From Blastocatellia bacterium (GTDB lineage: Bacteria; Acidobacteriota; Blastocatellia; HR10; J050), in the NCBI GenBank assembly GCA_025054955.1, contig JANWZE010000035.1, forward strand, positions 1 to 64,000: a DNA stretch of 64,000 bases. Direction: 5' to 3'. This document shows positions 17,882-28,443 of this stretch, piece after piece (the stretch's first letter is position 1; each line of letters starts with the position of its first letter). The position numbers and the translations under genes are program-made. The notes beneath the pieces are model-generated. The model was given only the letters and a program-made list of their open reading frames with translations. It was not told the DNA's origin and did not search any database.

Positions 17882-19432
17882 ATGGACATTCATGAGAAAT
17901 TGAAGCTGCTTCAACGGCAAAATGCGCTGGCCGAAAGTGGCGGTGGAGCCGAGCGCATTGCCAAGCAACATGCGGCTCAGAAGATGACAGCCCGCGAGCG
18001 CATTCACCAGTTACTGGATGAAGGGACATTCGAGGAATTTGACAAATTCAAAACCCACCGCTGCCTTGATTTCGGGATGCAAGAGCAGCGGATTCTAGGC
18101 GACGGGTTTGTTGCCGGGTACGGCAAAATTGATGGTCGCCCGGTCGTCGTCTTTGCTCAGGACTTCACAGTGTTTGGTGGGTCTTTATCTGAGACGAACG
18201 CGCAGAAGGTTTGTAAGATTATGGACCTGGCGATGAAAATCGGTGTCCCCATTATCGGGCTGAACGATAGTGGCGGCGCGCGCATTCAGGAAGGTGTTGC
18301 CTCGTTGGCCGGCTACGCCGACATCTTTTTGCGCAACGTCTTGGCCTCCGGCGTGGTCCCACAGATTTCAGCCATTATGGGCCCATGCGCCGGCGGGGCT
18401 GTCTACAGCCCAGCTATCACCGATTTCATCGTGATGACGAAACAGACCAGTTACATGTTTATCACCGGCCCCGATGTGATCAAGGCCGTGACGCACGAAG
18501 AAGTGACCAAAGAGGATTTGGGTGGAGCGGCTACGCACAATGCCAAAAGTGGTGTGGCTCACTTCCTAGCCGAGGATGAAGCAGAGACATTCCACATCAT
18601 CCGCGAGCTCTTATCATTCATGCCTTCTAACAATATGGAGGACCCGCCACGACAAGCCTGCTCAGACCCTCCTGATCGCGTTGAAGAAAAGCTCAACACC
18701 ATTATCCCGTCCGCTTCCAATCTTCCCTATGACATTCGGGAGGTCATTCATGCGGTTGTTGATGAAGGATATTTCTTCGAGGTGCACCAGTATTTTGCGC
18801 CGAACATTGTCGTTGGATTTGCTCGGCTTGACGGTCGGCCGGTGGGTATTGTGGCCAACCAGCCGGCCTATCTGGCAGGCGTCTTAGATATTGATGCCTC
18901 TATTAAAGGCGCGCGTTTCGTCCGGTTCTGTGACTGCTTCAATATCCCGATTATTACATTTGAGGATGTTCCGGGCTTCTTACCCGGAGTCCAACAAGAG
19001 CACGGCGGCATCATTCGACACGGGGCTAAACTACTGTATGCTTTCTCTGAGGCCACCGTTCCAAAAATCACGGTCATTACCCGCAAAGCCTACGGAGGCG
19101 CTTATTGTGTTATGGGATCGAAGCACATCCGCACGGACATCAATTACGCGTGGCCGACGGCGGAGATCGCAGTGATGGGCCCTGAAGGCGCAGTCAATAT
19201 TTTGTACCGCCGAGAGCTCCAGACAGCGGCAGACCCTGAGGCAGTGCGCAAGCGCCTCATTCAAGAATATGAGGAGAAATTTGCTTCACCTTATGTAGCG
19301 GCTGAGCGTGGCTACATTGATGAAGTCATCGAACCAAAACTGACGCGACCAAAACTCATTCGCGCGCTCGAGCTGCTGAGCACGAAACGGGACACAAATC
19401 CTCCGAAAAAGCATGGCAATATTCCTCTATGA
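17882..19432 (+). CDS. Acyl-CoA carboxylase, carboxyltransferase (beta) subunit
   Basis: 516 aa from ATG 17882; the upstream extension to 17828 is unlike the family. It has the two crotonase-like halves of propionyl/methylmalonyl-CoA carboxyltransferases: N-terminal [19 protein letters not shown], the [19 protein letters not shown] oxyanion region, [17 protein letters not shown], and the C-terminal half with [12 protein letters not shown] and [16 protein letters not shown]. It transfers carboxyl groups from biotin to an acyl-CoA, most likely propionyl-CoA. The biotin carboxylase and biotin carrier subunits are not in the window. Confidence 0.95.
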   Translation: MDIHEKLKLLQRQNALAESGGGAERIAKQHAAQKMTARERIHQLLDEGTFEEFDKFKTHRCLDFGMQEQRILGDGFVAGYGKIDGRPVVVFAQDFTVFGGSLSETNAQKVCKIMDLAMKIGVPIIGLNDSGGARIQEGVASLAGYADIFLRNVLASGVVPQISAIMGPCAGGAVYSPAITDFIVMTKQTSYMFITGPDVIKAVTHEEVTKEDLGGAATHNAKSGVAHFLAEDEAETFHIIRELLSFMPSNNMEDPPRQACSDPPDRVEEKLNTIIPSASNLPYDIREVIHAVVDEGYFFEVHQYFAPNIVVGFARLDGRPVGIVANQPAYLAGVLDIDASIKGARFVRFCDCFNIPIITFEDVPGFLPGVQQEHGGIIRHGAKLLYAFSEATVPKITVITRKAYGGAYCVMGSKHIRTDINYAWPTAEIAVMGPEGAVNILYRRELQTAADPEAVRKRLIQEYEEKFASPYVAAERGYIDEVIEPKLTRPKLIRALELLSTKRDTNPPKKHGNIPL

Positions 19433-19463
19433 CTGATACCGATGTTCTAGGAAAGAGCAAACT

Positions 19464-20984
19464 ATGCACAATACCGTCAATGACTACCTGGAACGTATTC
19501 TGACCGCGCAGGTTTATGATGTTGCTATTGAGACGCCGCTGGAGCGACTTCCCTTGTTGTCGCAGCGACTCGGTCATCACGTTTTTCTGAAACGCGAAGA
19601 CATGCAGCCAGTTTTCTCCTTCAAGCTACGGGGAGCCTACAATAAGATGGTGCGGCTTGATCCACAGGTGCGACAGCGTGGCGTGGTAGCAGCCTCTGCC
19701 GGCAATCATGCTCAAGGGGTTGCTTTGGCGGCGCAAGCGCTCAATTGCCAGGCAGTGATCGTGATGCCTGTGACGACGCCGCAGATCAAGGTCAATGCCG
19801 TCAGGAAGCTTGGCGCTCACGTGATCTTGCATGGCGACTCATACGACGAGGCCTACGCATACGCAAGGCAGTTGACAACCGAGGAAGGACGGACCTTTGT
19901 TCACCCCTATGATGATCCGGACGTCATCGCCGGTCAGGGAACCGTGGCGATGGAGATTCTGCGGCAATACAACAAACCGTTGCACGCGATCTTCGTGCCG
20001 GTCGGTGGCGGTGGATTGATTGCTGGGATCGCAGCCTATGTCAAACGGCTGCGCCCTGACATTAAGATCATCGGCGTGGAACCGCTCGATGCTGATGCCA
20101 TGTACCAATCATTGCGTCAGAAGCAACGCGTCCGCTTATCACATGTCGGATTGTTCGCCGATGGCGTGGCCGTCAAAGCTGTCGGGCAAGAAACGTTCCG
20201 GCTATGCCAGCAGTTTGTTGACGAGATTGTGCTGGTTGATACGGATGCCATCTGTGCTGCGATTAAAGATGTCTTTGAGGACACGCGCTCAATCCTGGAG
20301 CCATCCGGTGCGTTGAGCGTGGCTGGCGTCAAAGCTTATGCCGCACGGCAGAACCTGGAGGGGCAATCAACTGTCGCCATTGCCTCGGGAGCGAATATGA
20401 ATTTTGATCGCCTGAGGCACGTCTCAGAGCGAGCTGAGCTTGGGGAAGAACGAGAAGCCATCCTCGCCGTTACCATTCCTGAACGACCGGGCAGTTTCAA
20501 AGCGTTTTGTTCATTGCTCGGCCCGCGCAATATAACCGAGTTTAACTACCGTTATGCTGACCCCACCTGGGCTCATGTGTTTGTTGGACTGGAGATCCAG
20601 CGTCGGGAAGAAGTGCAAGCCATCATCAGCATGCTGCGCGCTCATGGCCTAGAGGCGCTCGATTTCACGAACAACGAACTGGCGAAGTTGCACATTCGCC
20701 ACCTTGTCGGTGGGCATGCGCCGCAGGTTGACAATGAGGTGCTTTATCGCTTCGAGTTTCCCGAACGTCCCGGCGCGTTGATGAATTTCCTCAACAGCAT
20801 GACACACAACTGGAACATCAGCTTGTTCCACTATCGCAATCACGGCGCCGATTATGGTCGCGTGCTCGTTGGCATACAGGTGCCGCCGCAAGATCAGCCG
20901 GCATTCCAACAATTCCTCAACACGCTTGGATACGCCTATTGCGAGGAGACGCACAATCCGGCGTATAAACTGTTTTTAGCCTGA
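19464..20984 (+). CDS. ilvA: Threonine ammonia-lyase (threonine dehydratase), biosynthetic type
   Basis: 506 aa, the length of the E. coli biosynthetic enzyme. The PLP lysine is in FSFKLRGAYNKM, the glycine-rich phosphate loop is VGGGGLIAGI, and two ACT-like regulatory domains follow (about residues 330-405 and 425-500; both start with 'ERPGsFkaF/ERPGALMNF'). The double regulatory tail is the form inhibited by isoleucine. It converts threonine to 2-oxobutanoate, the first step to isoleucine. It lies 31 bases downstream of the carboxylase gene. Confidence 0.95.
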   Translation: MHNTVNDYLERILTAQVYDVAIETPLERLPLLSQRLGHHVFLKREDMQPVFSFKLRGAYNKMVRLDPQVRQRGVVAASAGNHAQGVALAAQALNCQAVIVMPVTTPQIKVNAVRKLGAHVILHGDSYDEAYAYARQLTTEEGRTFVHPYDDPDVIAGQGTVAMEILRQYNKPLHAIFVPVGGGGLIAGIAAYVKRLRPDIKIIGVEPLDADAMYQSLRQKQRVRLSHVGLFADGVAVKAVGQETFRLCQQFVDEIVLVDTDAICAAIKDVFEDTRSILEPSGALSVAGVKAYAARQNLEGQSTVAIASGANMNFDRLRHVSERAELGEEREAILAVTIPERPGSFKAFCSLLGPRNITEFNYRYADPTWAHVFVGLEIQRREEVQAIISMLRAHGLEALDFTNNELAKLHIRHLVGGHAPQVDNEVLYRFEFPERPGALMNFLNSMTHNWNISLFHYRNHGADYGRVLVGIQVPPQDQPAFQQFLNTLGYAYCEETHNPAYKLFLA

Positions 20985-20999
20985 ACAGGGGCAGGCTTT

Positions 21000-22589
21000 T
21001 TATATGCTCCGGTAGACGCGGTAATCAATCTCTTGAAAGATTGTGTCCTTGCTTTCTACATCTTCCAACCACTGTTCATCAATCTGTCCTGATTGAATCG
21101 CTTCGTCCAATCGGTGAAACCGGTGGATATGATCTTTGACCCGCTTGATAGCATACGAGACAGCCGTTCCGGTGGAAATGATAAATGGCCAGTCACTGGA
21201 CTGAGCCAGCAATAGCTCACGCGCTGCCTGATTGAGCGCCCTGAGCCGGAGCCCCTGGGCAGTCGGATTTTGATTGGCCAGCTCGATCATGCGTCGTTCG
21301 GCGTAGTGCAGATGCGGGTATATCCACTCAGTGCTGCCATTGAGCCACATCCGGTAGTACCCTTCGGCGCCCCAGGACGAGGAAGCGGGCGTCTGCTGTT
21401 GAATATCATTGTATTCACTGAGATAGTCTAGTGGCGTAGCCAGTCGGATGCGGTCTGTGTCGTAGTATGTCATTCGAATCAGGAAATTGAGGAACTGCGG
21501 TCCCTCGAACCACCAATGACCAAACAGCTCAGCATCGTATGGCGAGACGATCAGTGGTTTACGTCCGAGCAGCGGATAGAGGTACTCCGCTTGTCGCTGT
21601 CGGCTCGTGAGGAAGTGGCGAGCATGCTCGGCTGCTCGCTCAGTCGCTATTGAAGGAACATAGAAATCCTTTTGGTCTAGCCCGACTTTACCGGTGACAC
21701 GATGATACTTCAGACCGATATTTCGGCGTACACCGTCGCTGTGCAGATAAGGCTTGATATATTCATACTCAGCATCGTATCCGAGGTCACGGTAAAACTC
21801 GCGATAGACCGGGTCGCCCGGATAGCCGATTTCCGAGCTCCAGACCTGCTCGCTTGTTTCGACATCGCGGGCAAATGCATAGACGTCGGCAGGTGTTTTC
21901 ACAGGCGCGTAAATGCCGCGAAGCGGACGAGGCTGACCGTACATGATGCCGTGTGAGTCCACGATGAAATAACGGATGCCCGCCTCAGCAAGCAATTGTT
22001 CGAGGCCTGGCTCGTACGCGCATTCGGGCAGCCAGATACCTTGCGGGTCGCGCCCGAAGTGTTTTATGTAGTTGCGCCGCGCCACTTGAATTTGCGCTCG
22101 TCGCGCTTCGGTCGTGCTCATCAACGGCAAGAAGCCGTGCGTCGCAGCGCAGGTGATAATTTCTAAGTAGCCGGCATCCTGAAGCTCGCGAAAGCCGTTG
22201 ACTAAGTTGCGTTGGCACTGATCTTCATAAATGGTCTGCGCCGCGCGGAAATGATCCAGATACATGCGGGCTGTTTCGTGCTGCGCTGGATGATTCTTGG
22301 TGCGTTCAACTTCTTTCTCTGATAATTCGATGAGCCGATGCAGATGCTTAACATATCGCTGCTGCAGCAGTGGATCAACGAGCATTTCACACAGCGGCGG
22401 CGTCAATCCCATTGTCACACGGAATCCGATCCCTTCCTCGGCGAGCGTGCGAAAGAGAAACAGAAGGGGGATATAGGTCTCGCTGATGGCCTCAAAGAGC
22501 CAGTCTTCTTCCAAGAACTCCGGATACTCCGGATGACGCACAAACGGTAGGTGAGCATGGAAGATCAGCGCGAGCAGTCCTTGTTCCAT
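21000..22589 (-). CDS. GH57 family glycoside hydrolase, 1,4-alpha-glucan branching type
   Basis: 529 aa from ATG 22589 (an extension to 22655 has no support). It has the N-terminal FHAHLPFVRHPEYPEFLEEDW signature and the GIWLPECAYEPG motif containing the nucleophile Glu. The SPYDAELFGHWWFEGP motif contains the acid/base Asp. A C-terminal helical domain (DUF1957-type) follows. These motifs and the length match GH57 branching enzymes that make alpha-1,6 links in glycogen. The DUF4912 gene next door is a frequent partner of this family, which supports a role in glycogen or glucan metabolism. Confidence 0.92.
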   Translation of the reverse strand: MEQGLLALIFHAHLPFVRHPEYPEFLEEDWLFEAISETYIPLLFLFRTLAEEGIGFRVTMGLTPPLCEMLVDPLLQQRYVKHLHRLIELSEKEVERTKNHPAQHETARMYLDHFRAAQTIYEDQCQRNLVNGFRELQDAGYLEIITCAATHGFLPLMSTTEARRAQIQVARRNYIKHFGRDPQGIWLPECAYEPGLEQLLAEAGIRYFIVDSHGIMYGQPRPLRGIYAPVKTPADVYAFARDVETSEQVWSSEIGYPGDPVYREFYRDLGYDAEYEYIKPYLHSDGVRRNIGLKYHRVTGKVGLDQKDFYVPSIATERAAEHARHFLTSRQRQAEYLYPLLGRKPLIVSPYDAELFGHWWFEGPQFLNFLIRMTYYDTDRIRLATPLDYLSEYNDIQQQTPASSSWGAEGYYRMWLNGSTEWIYPHLHYAERRMIELANQNPTAQGLRLRALNQAARELLLAQSSDWPFIISTGTAVSYAIKRVKDHIHRFHRLDEAIQSGQIDEQWLEDVESKDTIFQEIDYRVYRSI

Positions 22590-22668
22590 AATCTGGAAGC
22601 ACTCTGTGCAAGGCAACGTGCTACGATCCACTATCGAACTGGGACACGTTGGCACGCGTCATCGGTCA

Positions 22669-23577
22669 TCACAGTGGGCTTGCTGGTACGCCCACCGGCC
22701 GCACAGGCGGACGCATCATCGAGGGGAACCAACGGTGACCGGCTGGCGGTTGAGCCATTATTTCCGAACCCACTTGTACCAGACGCATGTCTTCGCGTTG
22801 CAAATCGAGAATCTGCCAGTAGGCATCCGGCGCGGTCTCGTACACCAGTTCCGGCACGTACTCCAGAAACGCCTGACGCATCGCTTCGAGGCCGACGCCG
22901 ACGCCAATAGCTCGTAACTGATGCTGCAACCAATCGGGCAATTGGGAGATTTCGTCTTCGCTCAGCACCTGACCTTGTAACAGCTTCATGACCATATCCC
23001 GAATCCAGGCGGGCAACTGATTGACCCACCACGGCACCGTTGATTGATCCGTCTCAATCAGGGTGGAAGCAGAGACTGAGGTCGGCGGCGCAGCGACGTC
23101 AGCTTCCGTCACGCTCGAATCCAAGCCAGGGCCAATCCGTGGCGTGCGCACCTGTGGTGAACGCAACCAGCGAATATATCCATATCGCGGCGCATAAAAA
23201 CCGACTTCAACTTGGTATGGAGCATCCGGATAGACATCAAACCACCAACGCGTGGCCAGATTCGTTTCATAAAGACCTTCCCAACCCACACGCGGATTGC
23301 GCAACTTGATTACCGTGCGAAATCGTTTCACCTCGGCAGGAGGAAAAATTTTCTCCAGCGACCTCCAGGCCCGCTGACTGATAGACCAGAAGGCATGCAG
23401 CCTATAGGGGTTCTGCACCATGACACTGAGCATATCAACATCATAACGGTCAGGGATCGGAAGGCCCAAATCAATATCAGTTGTATGCGTCGGTCGTCGA
23501 GCGACTTCCTCAGCGCGTTGTTGAATGGTCGGTGTCCGCGTCAGCGCGTGACCAGGAACGGTATAATTCAGAACCAT
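22669..23577 (-). CDS. DUF4912 protein
   Basis: 302 aa. The central part (about residues 35-135) is the DUF4912 domain, with DRYDVDMLSVMVQNPYRLHAFW near its start and a beta-sandwich pattern after it. The domain resembles carbohydrate-binding modules and is typically coded beside GH57 enzymes. The C-terminal 150 residues are poorly conserved and proline/arginine-rich. It is co-directional with, and 79 bases upstream of, the GH57 gene start. Confidence 0.85.
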   Translation of the reverse strand: MVLNYTVPGHALTRTPTIQQRAEEVARRPTHTTDIDLGLPIPDRYDVDMLSVMVQNPYRLHAFWSISQRAWRSLEKIFPPAEVKRFRTVIKLRNPRVGWEGLYETNLATRWWFDVYPDAPYQVEVGFYAPRYGYIRWLRSPQVRTPRIGPGLDSSVTEADVAAPPTSVSASTLIETDQSTVPWWVNQLPAWIRDMVMKLLQGQVLSEDEISQLPDWLQHQLRAIGVGVGLEAMRQAFLEYVPELVYETAPDAYWQILDLQREDMRLVQVGSEIMAQPPAGHRWFPSMMRPPVRPVGVPASPL

Positions 23578-23716
23578 ACATGACTCTCCTCACGTCAGTG
23601 TCAACAGCTCGATCTTCACAGCTAACAGGCTCGCTTGAACTGAGCCCTACAGCCGAGCGCCACGGCTGGCCAGCCGCCTGTTTGAGTGTTGACTCTGCCG
23701 TTTGATATTCGGATGT

Positions 23717-25084
23717 TCATTGTATCCATCTTAGGAACAAAGTCGCCAATCCTAAAAAGGAAAAAAAACCACACACATCGGTAAATGTCGTGACAAAGAT
23801 GCCGGACGCCACGGCTGGATCAGCGCGAAGCCGTTTCAGCACCAGCGGGATCAGAGTGCCCATCAATCCGGCCACAAACATGTTACTGATCATGGCAAGA
23901 GCAATCACCACGCCCAGCATCGGCCGCCCAAACCAAAGCCATGCCAACAGACCCACCACCAGCCCGTTGCCAATACCGTTGCCAATGCCAACGAGGACTT
24001 CTTTGAGGATCACGCGCTTGGTATTGCCCCATGAGAGCTCACCTAAGGCTAAACCACGCACGGTCACCGTCAACGTCTGAATCGCCGCATTACCCCCCAT
24101 GCCTGCAACAATCGGCATGAGCACTGCGAGCGCCACCACTTGACTGATGGTCCCCTGGAACGCATAGACCACCGTCGAGGCAACGACCGCGGTAATCAAA
24201 TTCACATACAGCCATGGGAGCCGGAGTCGAATCGAGCGCAGCGCCGGCGTCCCAACTCGCTCCTCCGTGTCTACACCGGCCAGACTATACAAATCCTCTG
24301 TGGCTTCTTCACGAATGACATCCACGACATCATCAACGGTGACCATCCCAACCAACCGATTCTCCTCGTCGGTAATTGGGACCGCCACGAAGTTATACTG
24401 ACTGACAATGCGCGCGACTTCCTCCTGATCGGCGCTGGTCGGCAGACTGATGACATCGGTGGACATGATCTTTTTCAACGGCATGCTGGGCGGGTTCAGC
24501 AACAGCTCTCGCAGACTGACCACGCCGACCAGATGGTGTCGGTCATCCACCACATAGACATAGAAGACCATCTCCAATTCATCACTTTTTCGTTGGAGTG
24601 TAGCGATGGCTTCGCTGATGGTCACGTCCTCATGCAACGCGAACACATCGGGCGTCATGATACGACCGGCTGTGTCTTCGGCAAACTGGAGTTGATCTAA
24701 GACGTCTGCCGACTGATCCACGTGCATCAAGTTCATGACTGACTCGAACAGGTCTGGCGGCAGTTGGGAAGCCAACAGCGTGGCATCGTCGGTCGGCAGT
24801 CGCTGCAATAACTTGGCGATCGTTGGCGGGTCCAGTTGAGCCAGCAAACGAGCGGCAACTTCGGGCGCCATCTCGCCCAGCGTTTCTGTCACCAGTTCCT
24901 CATTCTGACCGAGTAGGACGTTAAAGGCGAATGATCGCTCTTGCTCTGTCAGGCCACCAAAAATAGACGCAATATCAGCCGGACGTAACTTTTGCAACAA
25001 GTTGCCTAAGTGCGTCCCGGCCCGCATGCGAGCCAGCTTCCGCGCTGACTCGGCGGCCACATCCAGTTTCCGCAAATACGCCAT
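23717..25084 (-). CDS. mgtE: Magnesium transporter MgtE
   Basis: 455 aa. A cytosolic N domain (helical, residues 1-130) and two CBS domains (about 135-255) sense Mg2+. Five membrane helices follow (about 290-455), with the selectivity-filter region PIVAGMGGNAAIQTLTVTVRG. Length and domain order are normal. I see no M-box riboswitch upstream. Confidence 0.95.
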   Translation of the reverse strand: MAYLRKLDVAAESARKLARMRAGTHLGNLLQKLRPADIASIFGGLTEQERSFAFNVLLGQNEELVTETLGEMAPEVAARLLAQLDPPTIAKLLQRLPTDDATLLASQLPPDLFESVMNLMHVDQSADVLDQLQFAEDTAGRIMTPDVFALHEDVTISEAIATLQRKSDELEMVFYVYVVDDRHHLVGVVSLRELLLNPPSMPLKKIMSTDVISLPTSADQEEVARIVSQYNFVAVPITDEENRLVGMVTVDDVVDVIREEATEDLYSLAGVDTEERVGTPALRSIRLRLPWLYVNLITAVVASTVVYAFQGTISQVVALAVLMPIVAGMGGNAAIQTLTVTVRGLALGELSWGNTKRVILKEVLVGIGNGIGNGLVVGLLAWLWFGRPMLGVVIALAMISNMFVAGLMGTLIPLVLKRLRADPAVASGIFVTTFTDVCGFFSFLGLATLFLRWIQ

Positions 25085-25193
25085 ACGATTAAATCGGGCA
25101 GTTTACCAAAGACCACGTCATGTTCCAAGTGCTCGGCAGATTTTTGCTGCTTTAGCAGGAGGAATTTACCCAGCCAAGGCAAAAAGCTATCTT

Positions 25194-25670
25194 ATGTGCA
25201 TGACTTCCTATCAACGCATTTTTGGATCAGGGCCGTTACTGTTGGTGCTGACGCTCGCGCTCATGCTGGGAACTCTGCAGGCGCAGAAGGTCATCGGTGG
25301 AGCGCACTGGCAAGGAGCCGTTACCCTCCGCTCGGCGCTGGCTGGCTTTGTGACGGTGATCGGGATAAGCATCATTCTTTGGTCATTTGGCACACTGAGC
25401 CTGCGGCAGCGAGGCCGTGAACTGGTTACCAGAGGGCCTTATCGGTACGTCCGACACCCGCTCTACAGCGTCATGTTTTGGGGTCCTCATCTGTTGGTCT
25501 TTCTGTTAACGGGGACATGGTTGGCGCTTGCGGCTATTGTGCTGATGTTCGTGGCCGGTCACCTGTTGATTGGACATGAGGAGAAACTGATGGAACAGAC
25601 ATTTGGAGAGGCGTGGCTGGAGTACGCCCGGCGAACACCTCGATTCTTGCCACGGCTCTTGCGAAGCTGA
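25194..25670 (+). CDS. Isoprenylcysteine/phospholipid methyltransferase-like membrane protein
   Basis: 158 aa with four membrane helices. The C-terminal part reads RGPYRYVRHPLYSVMFWG and then EEKLMEQTFGEAWLEYARRTPRF, the signature pair of the ICMT/PEMT membrane methyltransferase family, where the conserved RHP and GxxYxxY-type residues bind S-adenosylmethionine. Substrate in bacteria is usually unknown. ATG 25194 is preferred over ATG 25200; AGGAGGA is about 30 bases upstream and too far away, so initiation may be weak. Confidence 0.85.
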   Translation: MCMTSYQRIFGSGPLLLVLTLALMLGTLQAQKVIGGAHWQGAVTLRSALAGFVTVIGISIILWSFGTLSLRQRGRELVTRGPYRYVRHPLYSVMFWGPHLLVFLLTGTWLALAAIVLMFVAGHLLIGHEEKLMEQTFGEAWLEYARRTPRFLPRLLRS

Positions 25671-25714
25671 TGGTGCGTACACAAAGCCGTTGCCATCGGC
25701 AAGCTTTTGTCATC

Positions 25715-25811
25715 GGAAGACTGATGTACAAGGCTCTTGCCCGCATATTTCGAGGGCCGTCGCTCGCGCTGCCTCGCTTGCTATGGGAAGGCTGATATAC
25801 AAGGCTCTTGC
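25715..25811 (+). repeat. Two copies of a 26-base repeat
   Basis: GGAAG.CTGAT.TACAAGGCTCTTGC occurs at 25715-25740 and again at 25786-25811 with two mismatches. They sit in the 200-base gap between the methyltransferase and the DUF1844 gene. A related GCAAGGCTCTT occurs at 46228. It looks like a dispersed intergenic repeat. Confidence 0.7.
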
Positions 25812-25874
25812 TCCTACGTGGTCATGATGTTAGCATCTTGCTCCCAAGCCTATTGAGCGAGGACGATTCTCAGA

Positions 25875-26306
25875 ATGAGCGAAGAACGAACCGAGACCAT
25901 AAAAGTTACGGACCGGCGACACTTCTACGCGGATGGCACACGGCGGCAAGAAGCCAGTCAGGAGGAATCCGACCAGATACCGGCCTCGACAACCCAGACA
26001 GTCGCATCCGATTCCAACGCAGCCGCGCAGCCCGCGCCAAGCGAGCAGGAGAATCCGGTGTTCTTGGATTTTCTGGCCAATCTCATCAGCGGCGCGGCTG
26101 GTTATCTGGGGCTTGCACCACACCCGATCACCGGCCAGATGACTTCTGACCTAGATGGAGCCAGGCACATGATTGATGTGCTCAAAGCGTTGCAGCAAAA
26201 AACCAGAGGCAACTTGACAGCTTCCGAACGGGAGTTCTTGGACAACGCCTTAGCCCAGTTGCAACTTGCCTACGTTCGCGCGTCGTCGGCCAAACAGAGC
26301 GCGTGA
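25875..26306 (+). CDS. DUF1844 protein
   Basis: 143 aa. The C-terminal half (residues about 55-138) matches DUF1844: FLDFLANLISGAAGYLGLAP, then DLDGARHMIDVLKALQQKTRGNLTASE. The domain is small and helical, has no known function, and is common in Acidobacteriota and Deltaproteobacteria-like lineages. The N-terminal half is low-complexity, rich in Thr, Gln and Glu. It is followed closely by ribF. Confidence 0.9.
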   Translation: MSEERTETIKVTDRRHFYADGTRRQEASQEESDQIPASTTQTVASDSNAAAQPAPSEQENPVFLDFLANLISGAAGYLGLAPHPITGQMTSDLDGARHMIDVLKALQQKTRGNLTASEREFLDNALAQLQLAYVRASSAKQSA

Positions 26307-26330
26307 GTGGCAATTCAATGTTGACGCACC

Positions 26331-27302
26331 ATGAAGATTGCTTACGAGCTGACTAGCCCCGATATTGCGCAACCCACTGTCTTAACATGGGGCGTCTTTG
26401 ATGGACTTCACATCGGCCATCAACAAATCATCCGGACGGTCGTGCAACGGGCTCGGCTGGTATCGGCTGTGCCGACAGTCGTCACGTTCGATCCTCATCC
26501 GCGCGCCGTGTTGAGGCCTGAGCACGCGCCGCCGCTGCTGCAAACCTTCGGCCAACGCCTGGAAGGATTCGAGCAACTGGGCATCGAACAAACGGTGGTG
26601 ATCCGGTTTTCACCGGAGTTTGCCGCGACGCCTGCCGAACAGTTTCTGCGCAACCTCATTTTTGGACGCCTCGGCGCTCTGGAAGTATACGTGGGGCAAG
26701 GCGTCGCGTTTGGACACAATCGCGAGGGACGTTTTGAATTAGTCGAGCGTGTCAGCGCGGAGCTGGGACGGCGAGCAGCCATCGTCCCTGAAGTGATGTA
26801 TCGCGGCCATCGCGTTCGCTCAACGACAATTCGGCGATTGCTCAAAGCGGGATACCTGAATCTCCCCCGTCGCATGTTGGGGCGTCCTTATGAAGTCATC
26901 GGCACGGTAATCCGAGGACGAGGCATCGGCGGAGAGTTGCTGGTTTCCACCGCTAATCTACAGTTGGAAAACGGCGTCATTCCCGCTCAAGGCGTGTATG
27001 TGACATGGGCATACGCAGGCCAGCAGTGGCGCCCCAGCGTAACCAACATCGGCACACGCCCAACGTTTGGCGGCGACCCACACATCAGTGTTGAATGTCA
27101 CCTGCTGGATACGCAGCAAGACCTCCTTGGGCAGCGCCTGCGCCTGCGATTCTTGCATCGGCTGCGCGATGAGATTCGATTCCCCGATGTGACAGCATTG
27201 AAGCAACAAATCATGAAAGACATTGAGCGAACGCGACGCTATTTTCAACGCGCAACAGTCCACTGCTTGTCAATTGCCGATTTTCAACCGCCGGCTCACT
27301 GA
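26331..27302 (+). CDS. ribF: Bifunctional riboflavin kinase/FMN adenylyltransferase
   Basis: 323 aa. The FAD synthetase half begins TWGVFDGLHIGHQQII, with the nucleotidyltransferase GxHxGH motif; the riboflavin kinase half starts near residue 180 (GRPYEVIGTVIRG). The usual PTAN motif of the kinase domain appears as STANLQL, so the first residue differs (Ser for Pro) while Thr and Asn are kept. The enzyme makes FMN and then FAD. No FMN riboswitch is apparent upstream. Confidence 0.95.
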   Translation: MKIAYELTSPDIAQPTVLTWGVFDGLHIGHQQIIRTVVQRARLVSAVPTVVTFDPHPRAVLRPEHAPPLLQTFGQRLEGFEQLGIEQTVVIRFSPEFAATPAEQFLRNLIFGRLGALEVYVGQGVAFGHNREGRFELVERVSAELGRRAAIVPEVMYRGHRVRSTTIRRLLKAGYLNLPRRMLGRPYEVIGTVIRGRGIGGELLVSTANLQLENGVIPAQGVYVTWAYAGQQWRPSVTNIGTRPTFGGDPHISVECHLLDTQQDLLGQRLRLRFLHRLRDEIRFPDVTALKQQIMKDIERTRRYFQRATVHCLSIADFQPPAH

Positions 27303-27424
27303 GCCAGCCAACGGGCAAGCAAACCGGAAAAGTACACTGTTGCTTGACAGCCTCATTTCTTCTTTTGTAAGGTGTTTTTCGATGAACATCCACATATTGA
27401 CCGACATCAGTGGCACTGGTGACC

Positions 27425-28420
27425 ATGACCGATTTACATCGCGGAGGTAGTGCGACAGTTTTGAAGAAGATTGTTGTGCCCCATAAAGGATTAGAAACGC
27501 TGTTTGGCCCTCACGACCAAAATCTGAAATATCTTGAATCCATGCTCAATGTCCGGGTGGACGCTCGCGGCAACGTGCTGACCGTTGAAGGTGAAGAGCA
27601 AGATGTACATGTTGTCGAGCGCATCTTCGACGACTACGCCGCGCTGTTGCGCGATGGCCATCAACCCACGGAAAAAGAAGTGAAGCATGTCTTTCAGCAA
27701 ATCGCCGAGGATCGCACATACAGCCTACGCGACCATTTCCTCGAAGGCAGCTTCACGCCGGCAGGTAAAAAGCGGATTGTCGCGCGCACACCCACACAGT
27801 TGAAGTACATTCAAGCGATCCGTGAAAACGACATCGTGTTCGGGATTGGGCCGGGAGGCACAGGGAAAACTTACCTGGCCGTTGCGATGGCCGTGGAAGC
27901 ATTGACGACCAAGCGGGTCAGCCGCATCATCCTGACGCGACCGGCAGTGGAGGCCGGCGAGCGGCTCGGCTTCCTTCCCGGCGACATGCAAGAGAAGATT
28001 GACCCGTACTTGCGGCCCCTATATGACGCCCTCTACGACATCATGGAGTTTGAGCGGGTCACGCAGTTGATGGAGCGGCGGATCATCGAGATTGCCCCGC
28101 TGGCCTTTATGCGGGGGCGCACACTCTCCAATTCATTTATCATTCTGGACGAAGCGCAAAACACGACCAGCGAACAGATGAAAATGTTTTTGACGCGATT
28201 GGGCGTTGATTCCAAAGCCGTCATCACGGGAGACATCACCCAGATTGATCTGCCACCAGGGAAACGATCCGGTTTGGTCGAAGCCCAACAAGTCATTCAG
28301 CATGTTGAGGGATTGGCCTTCATTTACTTCACCGAGCGAGATGTCGTTCGCCACCGGCTGGTGCGACTCATTATCAAAGCCTACGAAGAATATGACCGAA
28401 ATCAGCCGATGACGTCATAG
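27425..28420 (+). CDS. phoH: PhoH-family ATPase
   Basis: About 331 aa from ATG 27425 (GTG 27410 is also possible). An N-terminal KH-like RNA-binding region ([24 protein letters not shown]) precedes the P-loop ATPase with [14 protein letters not shown], and Walker [12 protein letters not shown]. It lies before ybeY, the usual arrangement for the PhoH that works with YbeY in ribosome and RNA quality control. Confidence 0.95.
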   Translation: MTDLHRGGSATVLKKIVVPHKGLETLFGPHDQNLKYLESMLNVRVDARGNVLTVEGEEQDVHVVERIFDDYAALLRDGHQPTEKEVKHVFQQIAEDRTYSLRDHFLEGSFTPAGKKRIVARTPTQLKYIQAIRENDIVFGIGPGGTGKTYLAVAMAVEALTTKRVSRIILTRPAVEAGERLGFLPGDMQEKIDPYLRPLYDALYDIMEFERVTQLMERRIIEIAPLAFMRGRTLSNSFIILDEAQNTTSEQMKMFLTRLGVDSKAVITGDITQIDLPPGKRSGLVEAQQVIQHVEGLAFIYFTERDVVRHRLVRLIIKAYEEYDRNQPMTS

Positions 28421-28443
28421 CATATTGCATTAACGGAACCCCG